Positions 1 through 9,800 of a stretch of DNA of 64,000 bases are shown here, one piece after another (positions within the stretch are counted from its first letter, which is position 1; every line of letters begins with the position of its first letter). Source of the stretch: CAZGSN01 sp964371655 (GTDB lineage Bacteria > Desulfobacterota > Binatia > HRBIN30); contig CAYJOD010000015.1 of the NCBI GenBank assembly GCA_964371655.1, forward strand, positions 34,863 through 98,862, in the 5' to 3' direction. Below the pieces are notes generated by a model that ran no database searches, had not been told where the DNA came from, and saw only the letters and a list, made by a program, of their open reading frames with translations. Position numbers and translations under genes: made by a program.

Positions 1-1197
1 GTTATTGGCGTCGGCGCTGACGTCACTGCAGGAGAATCCGCCGACCCCGTTGCCGAGGCAGACGCGACTGGCCTCGCGATAGTTCGCGAAGACCACATCG
101 AGACGGCCGTCCGCGTTCACATCCCCCAAGGCAAGCCCGTAGCTATCGTCCGTGTCGGTGCTGGTGTCGCTGCAGCCGGAGAAAGCGCCGCTGCCGTTAC
201 CGAAGCAAACACGATTGCGCCCACCGTTGGGGGAAGAGGAACTATTGGCGAAGACGGCATCGAGGTTGCCGTCGCCGTTGACGTCTCCGAGCGCCACTCC
301 CATGCCGTCATTGGTGTCGCCGTTGACGTTGCTGCACGAGAAGCCACCGGTGCCGTCGCCGAGACAGACGCGATTGGGCTCGGCAAGGTTCACGAAAACG
401 GCGTCGAGCTTGCCATCGCCGTTAAGATCCCCGAGGGCGACGCGCATGCTGTCTCGCGATGAGCCCGTGACGTCAACGTCGCTACAGGTGCTGACAAACC
501 CCTGTGGGCGGCAATCGCGGTTGGCCAGGCCAGACTCGGCAAAGACCACCTCGAGTTGCCGCACCGGCAACACCTGACCCGTGCCATCGTAGTAGCCGGC
601 CGGAATCGTTTGCGCGGCCAGACTCGGCGTGAATGACAGGTTGCCGTTGTTGAGCATGGTGCCGGCGAGACCGAGCCCGGCGCTGCTTGAGAATGTCTTG
701 CCGCTCAACACATTGGCGGCCGTCGCCGTGCCCGCCGCGCAGATCTCGAGATTGTCGTTGCAGGTATCCACGTTCGTTGGGAGATCGTCCCCCGCCAACG
801 CACCGGCCACGACATTGCTGTGGGCGGCGATGAAGCTCACCATCGAATTCGGGTCGGCAATCACGTCTGGGCACTGGGACGCGTTCTTCTCCTCCGCCTT
901 CGCCCAGTTGGCCCGGTACTTCTCTTTGCACTTGTCGATCGCGGCGTCGTAGCTCGCCGTGTCCTTGACGCATGTTCCGGTGCAGTCGGTGCCGCGGAAG
1001 CACGGCGTGCCGGCTGGCGCCGAGCACACTCCCGCAGTTTTCACCAGCTTCGCTTCCGCCTTTTGCAGACAAGCGGCCAGCTTGCCCGCGTCCTGATTCT
1101 TGGCGGCCTGGCATTTCTCGTCAGGTTCCGACGCCGCGACGCTTCCGGCCCATGAGAGCGTCAAGGCAACCATTACCCCTAATGCGATCGTTCTCAT
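1..1197 (-). CDS. Secreted FG-GAP/VCBS-repeat protein, 3' end outside window
   Basis: Reading leftwards from an ATG at 1197 the frame stays open for 399 codons to the window edge, so the C-terminus is missing. The start is preceded by AAGGAGGAACGAC, a strong Shine-Dalgarno site. Residues 1-22 are a signal peptide (MRTIALGVMVALTLSWAGS). About 110 residues of Lys- and Cys-rich helical sequence follow, then a Gly/Ser/Asn-rich stretch. From about residue 255 there are at least three repeats of the type VALGDLNGDGKLDAVFVN / NRVCLGDG, the Ca-binding FG-GAP/VCBS propeller-blade motif of secreted adhesins and integrin-like proteins. The Cys-rich N-terminal part resembles that of the DUF1554-like protein at 10624-11934. 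It is the last visible gene of a minus-strand run of secreted proteins. Ligand unknown. Confidence 0.8.
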   Translation of the reverse strand, partial: MRTIALGVMVALTLSWAGSVAASEPDEKCQAAKNQDAGKLAACLQKAEAKLVKTAGVCSAPAGTPCFRGTDCTGTCVKDTASYDAAIDKCKEKYRANWAKAEEKNASQCPDVIADPNSMVSFIAAHSNVVAGALAGDDLPTNVDTCNDNLEICAAGTATAANVLSGKTFSSSAGLGLAGTMLNNGNLSFTPSLAAQTIPAGYYDGTGQVLPVRQLEVVFAESGLANRDCRPQGFVSTCSDVDVTGSSRDSMRVALGDLNGDGKLDAVFVNLAEPNRVCLGDGTGGFSCSNVNGDTNDGMGVALGDVNGDGNLDAVFANSSSSPNGGRNRVCFGNGSGAFSGCSDTSTDTDDSYGLALGDVNADGRLDVVFANYREASRVCLGNGVGGFSCSDVSADANN

Positions 1198-1416
1198 GTC
1201 GTTCCTCCTTTTGTTGTCGGAGCTCGATCTCCGGCCCCCGGTTTCCAATTCAACGTTTGCATTCATCCGACGGCCCTCACCCTAACCCTCTCCCGCGCCG
1301 GAATTGGCGCGGGCGAGGGGAGCTTGCCTTGCGGCTCAACTGGTTTTCCGTCTTTCATTTCTCCCGGTTCGGCCCCGCCTGTTGGCCTCTCTCCGCGTCT
1401 CCGCGTCTGCGCGTCT
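1198..1416. repeat. Spacer with half of a two-hairpin repeat
   Basis: The gap between two minus-strand genes carries one hairpin half of a dispersed element. Positions 1265-1329 (core CTCTCCCGCGCCGGAATTGG, then a GCGCGGGCGAGGGG arm) are identical over about 65 bp to 34387-34451. At 1382-1428 lies an arm of another repeat type (CTCTCCGCGTCTCCGCGTCT), seen also near 22.3 kb and in related form near 20.3 kb. The hairpins could act as terminators for the upstream gene; that is inference. Confidence 0.75.
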
Positions 1417-2643
1417 TCATTGACTTGCCCCTTCCATGCCCTCGAGCAGCTGCGGCAGGTACCAGATCTGCTGGTCTGTGGCGGTCTCCCCCGGCTCCAG
1501 ATAGGGAGTCCCGTCCTGCAGGTTGATTGGGCCGCGGAGCGCGATCGCCCCCGATGCCAACCCGTCGACGAATTGATCCAGGGTGGCCGCCCATGCGGCG
1601 GTCAGGGCCGGACCGTTCACCCAGCCGACATGGGTGCGGTCGCGGTCGCTCAGATCCTGCCAGTAGGGTGCGCTCCACTTCCACGACTGCTGCCAGGTTC
1701 CGTTCTGAACCTCTCTGGCGGTCTCCAGGTACGCTGGCCCCCAGTTGAAGAAGGGCACGCCGAGGCAGGCGGTGGGGGCGGCGCTGCACGCATCCACGAA
1801 GTCGTAAGGAGTGGCCCACACCTTCTCGCCGTCGGCGGCGCGCTGCCCGGCCACCTCGATGGCTTCGGGAGTGTCGATGCCGCTGAGCACGACGTCGGCA
1901 CCAGCGTCGAAGAAGCCGTTGGCGACCTGTCGCGGATCGAGTGTGACGCCTGGAATGTGGAACCAGAAACCGATCCAGGTCACGGTGAACCGCAAGCTCG
2001 CTGGACCGTGTCCGCGAATGGTCTCGTAGCAATACTGCGCGCCCAGAAAGGCGGACGCCGCGATGCGCCGCGTCTCGAAGTTGATCAGTGGTCCAACGTA
2101 GCCCAGCTTGCCAGTCTCAGTGGCCAGCGCCGCCGCGCAGCCGGCGATCGCCACCATGTGTTCGACGCGGCCCATGAGGTTGCCTTCGTTGGGCGGCGCC
2201 TTGCCGGCGTCGTGTCCCTGCGCCCACGCGTCGTCACCGGAGACGGAGATGAACGTGATCCCCGGATACTTGCGGGCAACCGTGTTGGTGTCTTCTTCAA
2301 ACTCGTCTGAGGTGGTGAAGATGAGTCGCGCGCCGCGGCGCACCATGTCGTCGACCACCGACTCGACTGAGGACTCCGGGTGATCGGTGGTATTGAGGGA
2401 TTCGAAGAGCAGCAGGTGCGATCCGGGGAGCTTCGCCTGCACGTACTGCGCACCTTCGTAATGAGCCTGACTCCAACCGTGGTCGTTCTTCGGACCAACC
2501 AGGACCACCCCGAAGGTCATCCCCTGGGTATCCGGATCATCGTCGCCGCAGGCGCTCGTGAGGCATGCGAGGCCAATACACGTCGCCAGCAGCAGAGCGC
2601 AACGCGCCAAAGCCCTCGATCTGTTTCGTAGGAATGCGTTCAT
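1417..2643 (-). CDS. BMP-family substrate-binding lipoprotein
   Basis: The 408-residue product starts with a lipoprotein signal (CIGLACLTSAC, lipobox Cys near residue 32) followed by an Asp-rich linker. The mature part has the hallmarks of the basic membrane protein/PnrA-type periplasmic binding family: a first strand TFGVVLVGPKNDHGWSQAHYEG, where NDxGWSQ is diagnostic, then alternating Rossmann-like strands with FTTSDEFEE and VVLSGIDTPEAIEVA. Family members bind nucleosides or other small ligands and usually feed an ABC importer. No ATPase or permease gene lies beside it here, so it may serve a remote transporter or act as a sensor. A GGAGGAGCGGAAG ribosome site precedes the ATG. The ligand cannot be told from sequence alone. 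Confidence 0.85.
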   Translation of the reverse strand: MNAFLRNRSRALARCALLLATCIGLACLTSACGDDDPDTQGMTFGVVLVGPKNDHGWSQAHYEGAQYVQAKLPGSHLLLFESLNTTDHPESSVESVVDDMVRRGARLIFTTSDEFEEDTNTVARKYPGITFISVSGDDAWAQGHDAGKAPPNEGNLMGRVEHMVAIAGCAAALATETGKLGYVGPLINFETRRIAASAFLGAQYCYETIRGHGPASLRFTVTWIGFWFHIPGVTLDPRQVANGFFDAGADVVLSGIDTPEAIEVAGQRAADGEKVWATPYDFVDACSAAPTACLGVPFFNWGPAYLETAREVQNGTWQQSWKWSAPYWQDLSDRDRTHVGWVNGPALTAAWAATLDQFVDGLASGAIALRGPINLQDGTPYLEPGETATDQQIWYLPQLLEGMEGASQ

Positions 2644-2701
2644 CTTCCGCTCCTCCCCTCAGCCTGGGCCCAGCGACTCAGGGCGCCGGTCGCCGTCCGG
2701 C

Positions 2702-4066
2702 CTACGGACACAGCGCGCCGTTGCAGAGATTTCCGCCGGTGTTCTTGCCCCCGCCGCTGATCACTGTCGTGGGTGAGCCGAGCAGTGTGTTGTTGCTGTA
2801 GGCGCTGAGGCTATCCACGTAGAGGTCAGCCGTGCCGCTCGACTTGTTGAACGTGAGCGTGTTGCCGATGACGGCCCCCTTGCTGCACGCGATGCCTTCC
2901 TGATGATTGTTGTAGGTCGAGTTGCCGCGAATGGTGCAGGCGCCGCTGTCACAAGAGATGCCGCGTCCCTGGTTGGAGCTAGCCGTATTGTTCTCCACCG
3001 TACAGTAGACGCACGAGACGCCATTGTCCTGATTGCTGCGCGTCGCATTGCCGATGACGCTACAGTACGCGCAGGAGATGCCGGACCCGGAGCCCGAGGC
3101 GATGCCGTTCGAGAACACAGTGTTGTCTCGAATCACACCGGTCTCGCCCAGCTCGATGCCGGTGCCGGCATTTCCGCTCACGGAGTTGTCGCGAATCACC
3201 ATGTCTCGCCACGCCGAGATTCCTCCCTCTCCACCGCCGGCGCTGCCGTTGGCTGTCAGCGTGCAGCCGCTGACCAGCCCATGGCTGCTGAGCAGGATGC
3301 CGTACCCGGCGCAGCCATGTACCTTCACCCCCTCCACGATCGCATCGTCGTGGAGCGAGACACCGTAGTAGCCCATTCCCGCGATCGTGCCGTTCATCAC
3401 CTTGATGCGGTCGTTGTCGGAGGAGATCCCAGACCCGGACCCTCCACCCGGACTGCAGGCCGCCGGGCATCCGCTCACGGGCCCGAGGATGGCGAAGCCG
3501 TTCAGATCGAGCGTCACGTTGTCCGCGGTGATCGCGATCGCTGTCACGTTCTGCGGGTTCGCTTCGCCGCTGACGTCGAGGTTGCCCATGAGCCGGTAGC
3601 TTCCGGCGCGGCTGATGGTGACGGGGAACCCGGCGGTATCACCCGGAGAAACGCCGCCGGCCTTGGCGCGCACCTGGTCGATCAGGACGACGCCGTTCTC
3701 ATTCAGATCGCGAAGCTTCGCTGTGCACCCGGGAACGAACGCCGCGCACACGCCATCGGTGCTGCCGTCGTTGAGATAGACCGTGCAACTTGCGGGTGGG
3801 GTGCGGCCCGCATCGGTGCTCGGATCCGCAAGCTGACACTTCGCGAGCTTGCCGCTGGCGGCGCAGGTTGCGGCGTTGAAGAAGGCGGAGGCAACCGTAT
3901 CCGCGGCGTACCCCCACAGCGGTGTCCCGACGAGGCTCGCCGCGTTGACTTGAATGATCCCCGTCTTCTTTTCCGTTTTGACGCTGCAGTTCTGTAAGGC
4001 GTACGCGGCCGAGGTTGAGATGATGGTCATCGCTACCAGTGCACACGCGGTGGTGATTGCTTTCAT
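2702..4066 (-). CDS. Secreted right-handed beta-helix protein
   Basis: 454 residues with a clear signal peptide (MKAITTACALVAMTIISTSA...AYA). Residues ~25-130 form a Cys-containing N-terminal region. From about residue 150 the chain becomes a run of short strands with Asn/Gly turns (GNLDVSG, ITADNVTLDLNGF, NNTASSNQGRGISC, RGNSTYNNHQEGIAC), the pattern of parallel beta-helix (PbH1/NosD-like) repeats. Several rungs carry paired Cys (CAYC, CVYC) that may form disulfides or stack. Such folds often bind or cleave polysaccharides, but no polysaccharide lyase or glycosidase catalytic motif is recognisable. An AAGGAGGAAACA ribosome site precedes the ATG. It lies within a run of co-directional secreted-protein genes. 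Confidence 0.85.
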   Translation of the reverse strand: MKAITTACALVAMTIISTSAAYALQNCSVKTEKKTGIIQVNAASLVGTPLWGYAADTVASAFFNAATCAASGKLAKCQLADPSTDAGRTPPASCTVYLNDGSTDGVCAAFVPGCTAKLRDLNENGVVLIDQVRAKAGGVSPGDTAGFPVTISRAGSYRLMGNLDVSGEANPQNVTAIAITADNVTLDLNGFAILGPVSGCPAACSPGGGSGSGISSDNDRIKVMNGTIAGMGYYGVSLHDDAIVEGVKVHGCAGYGILLSSHGLVSGCTLTANGSAGGGEGGISAWRDMVIRDNSVSGNAGTGIELGETGVIRDNTVFSNGIASGSGSGISCAYCSVIGNATRSNQDNGVSCVYCTVENNTASSNQGRGISCDSGACTIRGNSTYNNHQEGIACSKGAVIGNTLTFNKSSGTADLYVDSLSAYSNNTLLGSPTTVISGGGKNTGGNLCNGALCP

Positions 4067-4168
4067 TGTTTCCTCCTTGGTGTGATGGATCGCGAATCCT
4101 TTGCGGCAGAAGGGGACAGGCCCCTTGCCAGTCCGGAATGTCAGGGGGCCTGTCCCCCTCGCGCCCCG

Positions 4169-6646
4169 CTACGGTGCCGGTGCCACCCCCAGGACGTCGG
4201 TCGGGATGCACACCATCTCCTGCTTCTTGGTGTCCAGCACCGTCGGATTCGGGAACTGATTGCCCGGCGTCGTGTAGACCGGGTTGCCGCTCTTTACCGT
4301 GTGCGCGGCGTGCTTCGATTGCTTCGGGTCGACGGAGGCGCCGACGGAAGCACCTGCCAAGGTCGCGGCACTGGTGCTGCTGAACGCGCCGGCCAGCTTG
4401 AGGCCGTAACACAGCAGGCTTTGCGTCGCGCCTGCCGTGGAGCCATCGATGACCGCAGTGGTTTCGCGCGGCAGCTCCACGGCGCTCTTGTTCATCGGGT
4501 TGCACAGCTCTTTGGGATTCTTCAGATCGAACAGACACATCCCCGCTACCGCCGTCCCGTCGAAGCTGGGGTTGCCGGCCGCGTTCAGCGCGCAGTCGTC
4601 GAACTGATCCTTAAAGAACGCCTGCAGGTCGGCGGCGAACTTGCCGTTCGGCGTCTGCGTCGTGACATCCGCGGTTGGCTTCACCTGGTAACAAACGAAG
4701 TGCGTCGCATCGCTAGGCGCCGCCGGGGGCGCCGTCAGGCTCTTGGCCGCCGGCAGCAGCAGGGCGCTGACCTTCTTCGACTGCACGTTGACGGTTCCGA
4801 ACTGGTTGGTGAGCTGCCAGACGCGCGGGACATGTTTGGGCGGCTTGTTGAACGAGCCGTCCGGATTGGCCGCGCCCACCGACTCCTTGCTCGACTTCAT
4901 CTGGTAGCGCAGGTAGTGAAGGGCCGGATTCTCCGGGCCGCCCTCGGTGTTCTTAGCGGCCGGGTTGAGTAGGCTCTGCGCCTTCTTGACCTCGAAGTTC
5001 TCCGGGTCGTCGGCATCGGCGTCGTCGAGCTGCACATCATCGACCGTGATGACCCAGCCCTTCGGAAACACGTTGTTCGGGATCTCGACTCCGGCAGCGT
5101 CCTTCTTCGGTGCAGCCACCTTGTAGGCCACATAGTGGTCGACCGGCGGCTCGATCTGACAACTTGCGTCGCAGCCATCACCGGGAGTGGTGTTGCCGTC
5201 GTCGCAGGTCTCGCCTGGCTCCACGATGGTATTGCCGCAGATCGCCAGCGCCCAGAGCTCGGTCTCGGTCGCGGGCTCCGCAGCGGTGAAGAAGAGCGTG
5301 GCACCCGCTGCCGTCAACTGCCGGGGATCTGACGAAGTGGTCCCGGGCCAACTGTCGGCGAGCATAACGGTACCGGCCTCTGTCCCGTCCGTCGTCCACA
5401 GCTCATATCCGTGCGTCCCGTCCTCGGCGCTGAAATAAAGGGTGCCGTTCACGGCGGTAAGGTCCCAGGGGGAAGAGTCCGCGGCGCCGGGGTTGATGTC
5501 CTTGACCAGCACGGTGCCGGCTGCGGTGCCGTCGCTCTTCCAGAGCTCCCATCCGTTCGTCCCGTCGTCGGCGATGAAATACAGGGTGCCGCCCACCGCG
5601 GTAAAGTAATCAGGCCACGAGTCCGCGCCGGGGTTGATGTCTTTGACCAGGACGGTGCCGGCCTCGGTTCCGTCGCTCTTCCAAAGCTCGTAGCCGTTCG
5701 TCCCATCGTCCGCAGCGAAGTACAGCGTGCCGCCCATCGCGGCGAGACCGTACGGCGCCGAGCCCGAGGCGCCGGGCCAGATGTCTTTCACCAGAACGGT
5801 GCCGGCGGTGCTGCCGTCACTCTTCCACAGCTCGTCGCCGTTGGTCGCCGTGCGGGCCTGGAAATACAGGGTGCTGCCGACGACGGTGAGATACCCGAGA
5901 TAGGCGTCCGCGGAGCCGGGGTTGATGTTCTTGACCATCACCGTACCCGCGCTGGTTCCGTCGCTCTTCCACAGCTCGGCACCGTTGGTCCCATCACGGC
6001 CCTGGAAATACAGCGTGCTGCCCATGGCGGTGAGATGGTCGGGGGAGGCGCTCGAGACACCGGGCCGGATGTCCTTGACCAGCACGGTGCCGGCTGCGGT
6101 GCCGTCGCTCTTCCACAGCTCGAGGCCGGTGATTCCATCGTTTGCGTTGAGGTACAGCGTGCCACCCACGGCGGTGAGCTCGGAAAGGTTAGAGCCAGCG
6201 GCGCCGGGCAGGATATCCTTGACCAGGACGGTGCCGGCCGCCGTCCCATCGCTCTTCCACAGCTCAGCGCCGTTGCTTCCATTATTGGCAGCGAAACAAG
6301 CCGTGCTGCCCACCGCAGTGAGTCCGGAAACCGCGGAGCTACCAACGCCAGGGTTGATATCCTTGACCAGGACGGTGCCGTCTGCTGTCCCATCGCTCTT
6401 CCACAGCTCAGCGCCGTTGGTCCCATCGTCGGCGCTGAAATAAAGAGTGCTGCCGACGCTGGCGAGCGGGAAGGGGGAGGAGGCCACAGTACCGGGGTTG
6501 ATGTCCTTGACCAGGTAGGGCACTGCCGCGCCCCATGCATGACCCGGCGCGAGTAGCACGCCGATGGCCCCGAGCACGGCGGCCACAACCCACGCCCGCT
6601 TCTCGCGGCCGTGGTGCCAGATGTCTCTCGTATGTCGTCGGTTCAT
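4169..6646 (-). CDS. Secreted ELWxxDGT-repeat protein with Cys-rich repeat and shared C-terminal domain
   Basis: 825 residues. An N-terminal signal peptide (hydrophobic AWVVAAVLGAIGVLLAPGHA) is followed by eight full repeats plus one degenerate copy of a ~48-residue unit, consensus LTAVGxTLYFxADDGTNGxE / LWKSDGTAAGTVLVKDINPG, ending near residue 465. Repeats of this type are expected to fold as beta-propeller blades. A myxobacterial-type Cys-rich repeat (CGNTIVEPGETCDDGN) spans about 468-497. Residues 503-825 are a domain found again at the C-termini of the products of 6860-10531 and 12235-14718, with conserved Cys pairs (FVCYQVKP, GMCLFDLK, LLCYGLKL). The extracellular role is unknown; adhesion or matrix binding is a guess. 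A GGGGAGAAGAAA site precedes the ATG. Confidence 0.85.
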   Translation of the reverse strand: MNRRHTRDIWHHGREKRAWVVAAVLGAIGVLLAPGHAWGAAVPYLVKDINPGTVASSPFPLASVGSTLYFSADDGTNGAELWKSDGTADGTVLVKDINPGVGSSAVSGLTAVGSTACFAANNGSNGAELWKSDGTAAGTVLVKDILPGAAGSNLSELTAVGGTLYLNANDGITGLELWKSDGTAAGTVLVKDIRPGVSSASPDHLTAMGSTLYFQGRDGTNGAELWKSDGTSAGTVMVKNINPGSADAYLGYLTVVGSTLYFQARTATNGDELWKSDGSTAGTVLVKDIWPGASGSAPYGLAAMGGTLYFAADDGTNGYELWKSDGTEAGTVLVKDINPGADSWPDYFTAVGGTLYFIADDGTNGWELWKSDGTAAGTVLVKDINPGAADSSPWDLTAVNGTLYFSAEDGTHGYELWTTDGTEAGTVMLADSWPGTTSSDPRQLTAAGATLFFTAAEPATETELWALAICGNTIVEPGETCDDGNTTPGDGCDASCQIEPPVDHYVAYKVAAPKKDAAGVEIPNNVFPKGWVITVDDVQLDDADADDPENFEVKKAQSLLNPAAKNTEGGPENPALHYLRYQMKSSKESVGAANPDGSFNKPPKHVPRVWQLTNQFGTVNVQSKKVSALLLPAAKSLTAPPAAPSDATHFVCYQVKPTADVTTQTPNGKFAADLQAFFKDQFDDCALNAAGNPSFDGTAVAGMCLFDLKNPKELCNPMNKSAVELPRETTAVIDGSTAGATQSLLCYGLKLAGAFSSTSAATLAGASVGASVDPKQSKHAAHTVKSGNPVYTTPGNQFPNPTVLDTKKQEMVCIPTDVLGVAPAP

Positions 6647-6859
6647 TTTCTTCTCCCCTTTTCTTCCCGCGCCAGCTGCGCTGCGTCAGGCTGCCGGACG
6701 CTGGATCTGCAAAACGTGGGACGCGACCAGCCGCCTACGAGACTTCCGGTGCGACGGGTGCGCGAGTTTCGTGCCGCCTGGTAGGGCCGGCTATGCCGGC
6801 CGTGTTTTCCACCCGGCCGGCCGGTACAACCGGCCCTACGCGATTCTATCGACAGCCCT
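6647..6859. repeat. GGGCCGGC palindromic repeat in spacer
   Basis: Positions 6748-6850 hold a ~100-bp element made of paired palindromes (GTAGGGCCGGCTATGCCGGC ... GGTACAACCGGCCCTACG). Its reverse complement is nearly identical to 33260-33360, and a related shorter version is at 26332-26405. It lies between two minus-strand genes and could form strong hairpins at the 3' end of the upstream transcript. Confidence 0.8.
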
Positions 6860-9800
6860 CTATGGCGCCGGGGTCACCCCCAGCACGTCGGTCGGGACGC
6901 AAATCATCTCCTGTTTCTTCGTGTTGAGTACGGTCGGATTCGGGAACTGGTTGCCCGGCGTCGTGTAGACCGGGTTGCCGTCCTTCACCGTGTGCGCCGC
7001 GTGCTTCGATTGCTTCGGGTCGACGGAGTCGCCGACGGAAACACCCGCCAAGGTCGCGGTGCTGGTGCTGGTGAAATCGCCGGCCAGCTTGACGCCGTAA
7101 CACAGCAGGCTCTGCGTCGCGCTTGCCGTGGAGCCATCGATGACCGCAGTGGTCTCGCGCGGCAGCTCGACGGCGCTCTTGTTCATCGGGTTGCACAGCT
7201 CCTTGGGTTGTTTCAGATCGAAGAGGCACATCCCTGCAACCGCCGTCCCGTCGAAGCTGGGGTTGCCGGACTCGTTAACTGCGCAGTCGTCGAACTGATC
7301 CGCGAAGAAGGCCTGCACGTCGGCGGCGAACTTGCCGTTCGGCGTCTGCGCGCTGATCTCCTGTGTCGGCTTCACCTGGTAACAAACGAAGTGGGTCGCA
7401 TCGTTGGGTTCCGCCGGAGGTGCCGTCAGACTCTTGGCCGCCGGCAGCAGCAGGGCGCTCACCTTCTTCGACTGTACGTTGATCGTCCCGAACTGGTTGC
7501 TGAGCTGCCACACGCGCGCGATATGCTTCGGCGGCTTGTCGTAGGAGCCGTCGGGATTGGCCGCGCCCACGGTCTCCTTGCCCGACTTCATCTGGTAGCG
7601 CAGGTAGTGAAGGTCCGGATCCTCTGGGCCGCCCTCGTTGTTCTTCGCGGCCGGGTTGAGCAGGCTCTGCGCCTTCTTGACCTCGAAGTTCTCCGGGTCG
7701 TCGGCAGCGGCGTTGTCGAGGATCACGTCGTCCACCGTGATGACCCAGCCCTTCGGAAATACGTTGTTGGGGATCTCGACTCCGGCAGCGTCCTTCTTCG
7801 GAGCAGCCGCCTTGTAGGTCAGGTAGTCATCCAGCCCGACCCTCAGCGCCCAGAGCTCCTCACCGGTAGAGACCTCGTCGGCGCGGAAAAAGAGCCGCGC
7901 GCCCACTTGCGTCAGTACACTCGGGCCTGCCGAGGCCTGCCCAGGCCCCATGTCTTGGACCAGGACGGTGCCGGCGGCGGTCCCGTCGCTCTTCCACAGC
8001 TCAGAGCCGTTGGTCCCGTCGTTCGCCCGGAAGTACAGCGTGTCGCCCACGGCGGCGAGGTAGGCGAGATCGGCACCTCCGGTACCGGGCCAGATGTCCT
8101 TCACCAGGACGGTGCCGGCGGCGGTCCCGTCGCTCTTCCACAGCTCCTCGCCGTTGGTCCCGTCGTTTGCCTGGAAGTACAGCGTGTCGCCCACAGCGGT
8201 GAGGTAGCCGGGATCGGCGCTTCCAGTACCGGGTCGAATGTCCTTGACCAGGACGGTGCCGGCGGCGGTCCCGTCACTCTTCCACAGCTCGTACCCGTTG
8301 CTCCCGTCGTCCGCCGCAAAATACAGCGTGCCGCCCACATCTATGAGCGCGTACGGGTAGGACCCGTCGGCGCCGGGGTAGATGTCCTTGACCAGGACGG
8401 TACCGGCGGCTGTCCCATCGCTCTTCCACAGCTCGTAGCTGTTGGTCCCGTCGTCCGCCTGGAAGTACAGTGTGCCGCCCACATTCGTGAGCTCGTATGG
8501 GTAGGACCCGTCGGCGCCGGGGTAGATGTCCTTGACCACGACGGTGCCGGCGGCGGTCCCGTCACTCTTCCACAGCTCGTAGCCGTTGCTCCCGTCGTCT
8601 GCCTGGAAGTACAGGGTGCCGCCCACGGCGGTGAGCTCGTACGAGTAGGACCCGTCGGCGCCGGGGTAGATGTCCTTGACCAGGACGGTGCCGGCGGCGG
8701 TCCCGTCGCTCTTCCACAGCTCAGAGCCGTTGGTCCCCTCGTCCGCCCGGAAGTACAGGGTGCCGCCCACGGCGGTGAGAGATTCAGGGTAAGATCCGTC
8801 GACGCCGGGGTAGATGTCCTTGACCAGGACGGTGCCGGCAGCGGTCCCGTCGCTCTTCCACAGCTCAGAGCCGTTGGTCCCCTCGTCCGCCCGGAAGTAC
8901 AGCGTGCCGCCCACAGCGGTAAGGTCGTAGGGGTCGGAATCCGCAGAGGCCGCGTAGATGTCCTTGACCAGGACGGTGCCGGCAGCGGAGCCGTCGCTCT
9001 TCCACAACTCCTCGCCGTTGGTCTGGTCCGCTGCCGTGAAGTACAGCGTGCCGCCCATAGCGGTAAGGTCGTAGGGGCCGGAATCCGCAGAGCCCGCGTA
9101 GACGTCCTTGACCAGGACAGTGCCGGCGGCGGTGCCGTCGCTCTTCCACAGCTCGTAGCCGTTGGTTCCGTCGTTCGCCTGGAAGTACAGCGTGCCGCCC
9201 CCGGGTGCGAGATGGTTGGGGTTGGACGAATCCGCGCCGGGCCGGATGTCCTTGACCAGGACGGTGCCGGCGGCGGTCCCGTCGCTCTTCCACAGCTCAG
9301 AGCCGTTGCTTCCTTCGTCCGCGTGGAGGTACAGCGTGCCGCCCACGGCTGTGAGATAGTAGGGGTTGGCATCCCCGCCGGGGTTGATGTCCTTGACCAG
9401 GACGGTGCCGGCAGCTGTCCCGTCGCTCTTCCACAGCTCAAAGCCGTTGGTCCCGTCGTCCGCCGCGAAGTACAGCGTGCCGCCGGCATCCGCGAAGTAC
9501 TCTGGGTTCGAATCGCCGCTGGGGTTGATGTCCTTGACCAGGACGGTGCCGACGGCGGTCCCGTCGCTCTTCCAGAGCTCGCTGCCGTTGGTCGCGTCGC
9601 GGGCCCGGAAATACAGCACGCCGCCCACGGCAATGAGGTCTATGGGGTAGGAGTGGCTGGAACCTGCGTAGATGTCCTTGACCAGGACGGTGCCGGCGGC
9701 GGTCCCGTCACTCTTCCACAGCTCGTAGCCGTTGGTTCCGTCGTTCGCCCGGAAGTACAGCGTGCCGCCCACAGCGGTAAGGTCGTAGGCGTCGGAATCC

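Noticed and set aside
1324..2310. Plus-strand 328-codon frame opposite the BMP lipoprotein
   Set aside because: Antisense of a well-supported lipoprotein gene with lipobox and family motifs; no motif on the plus strand.
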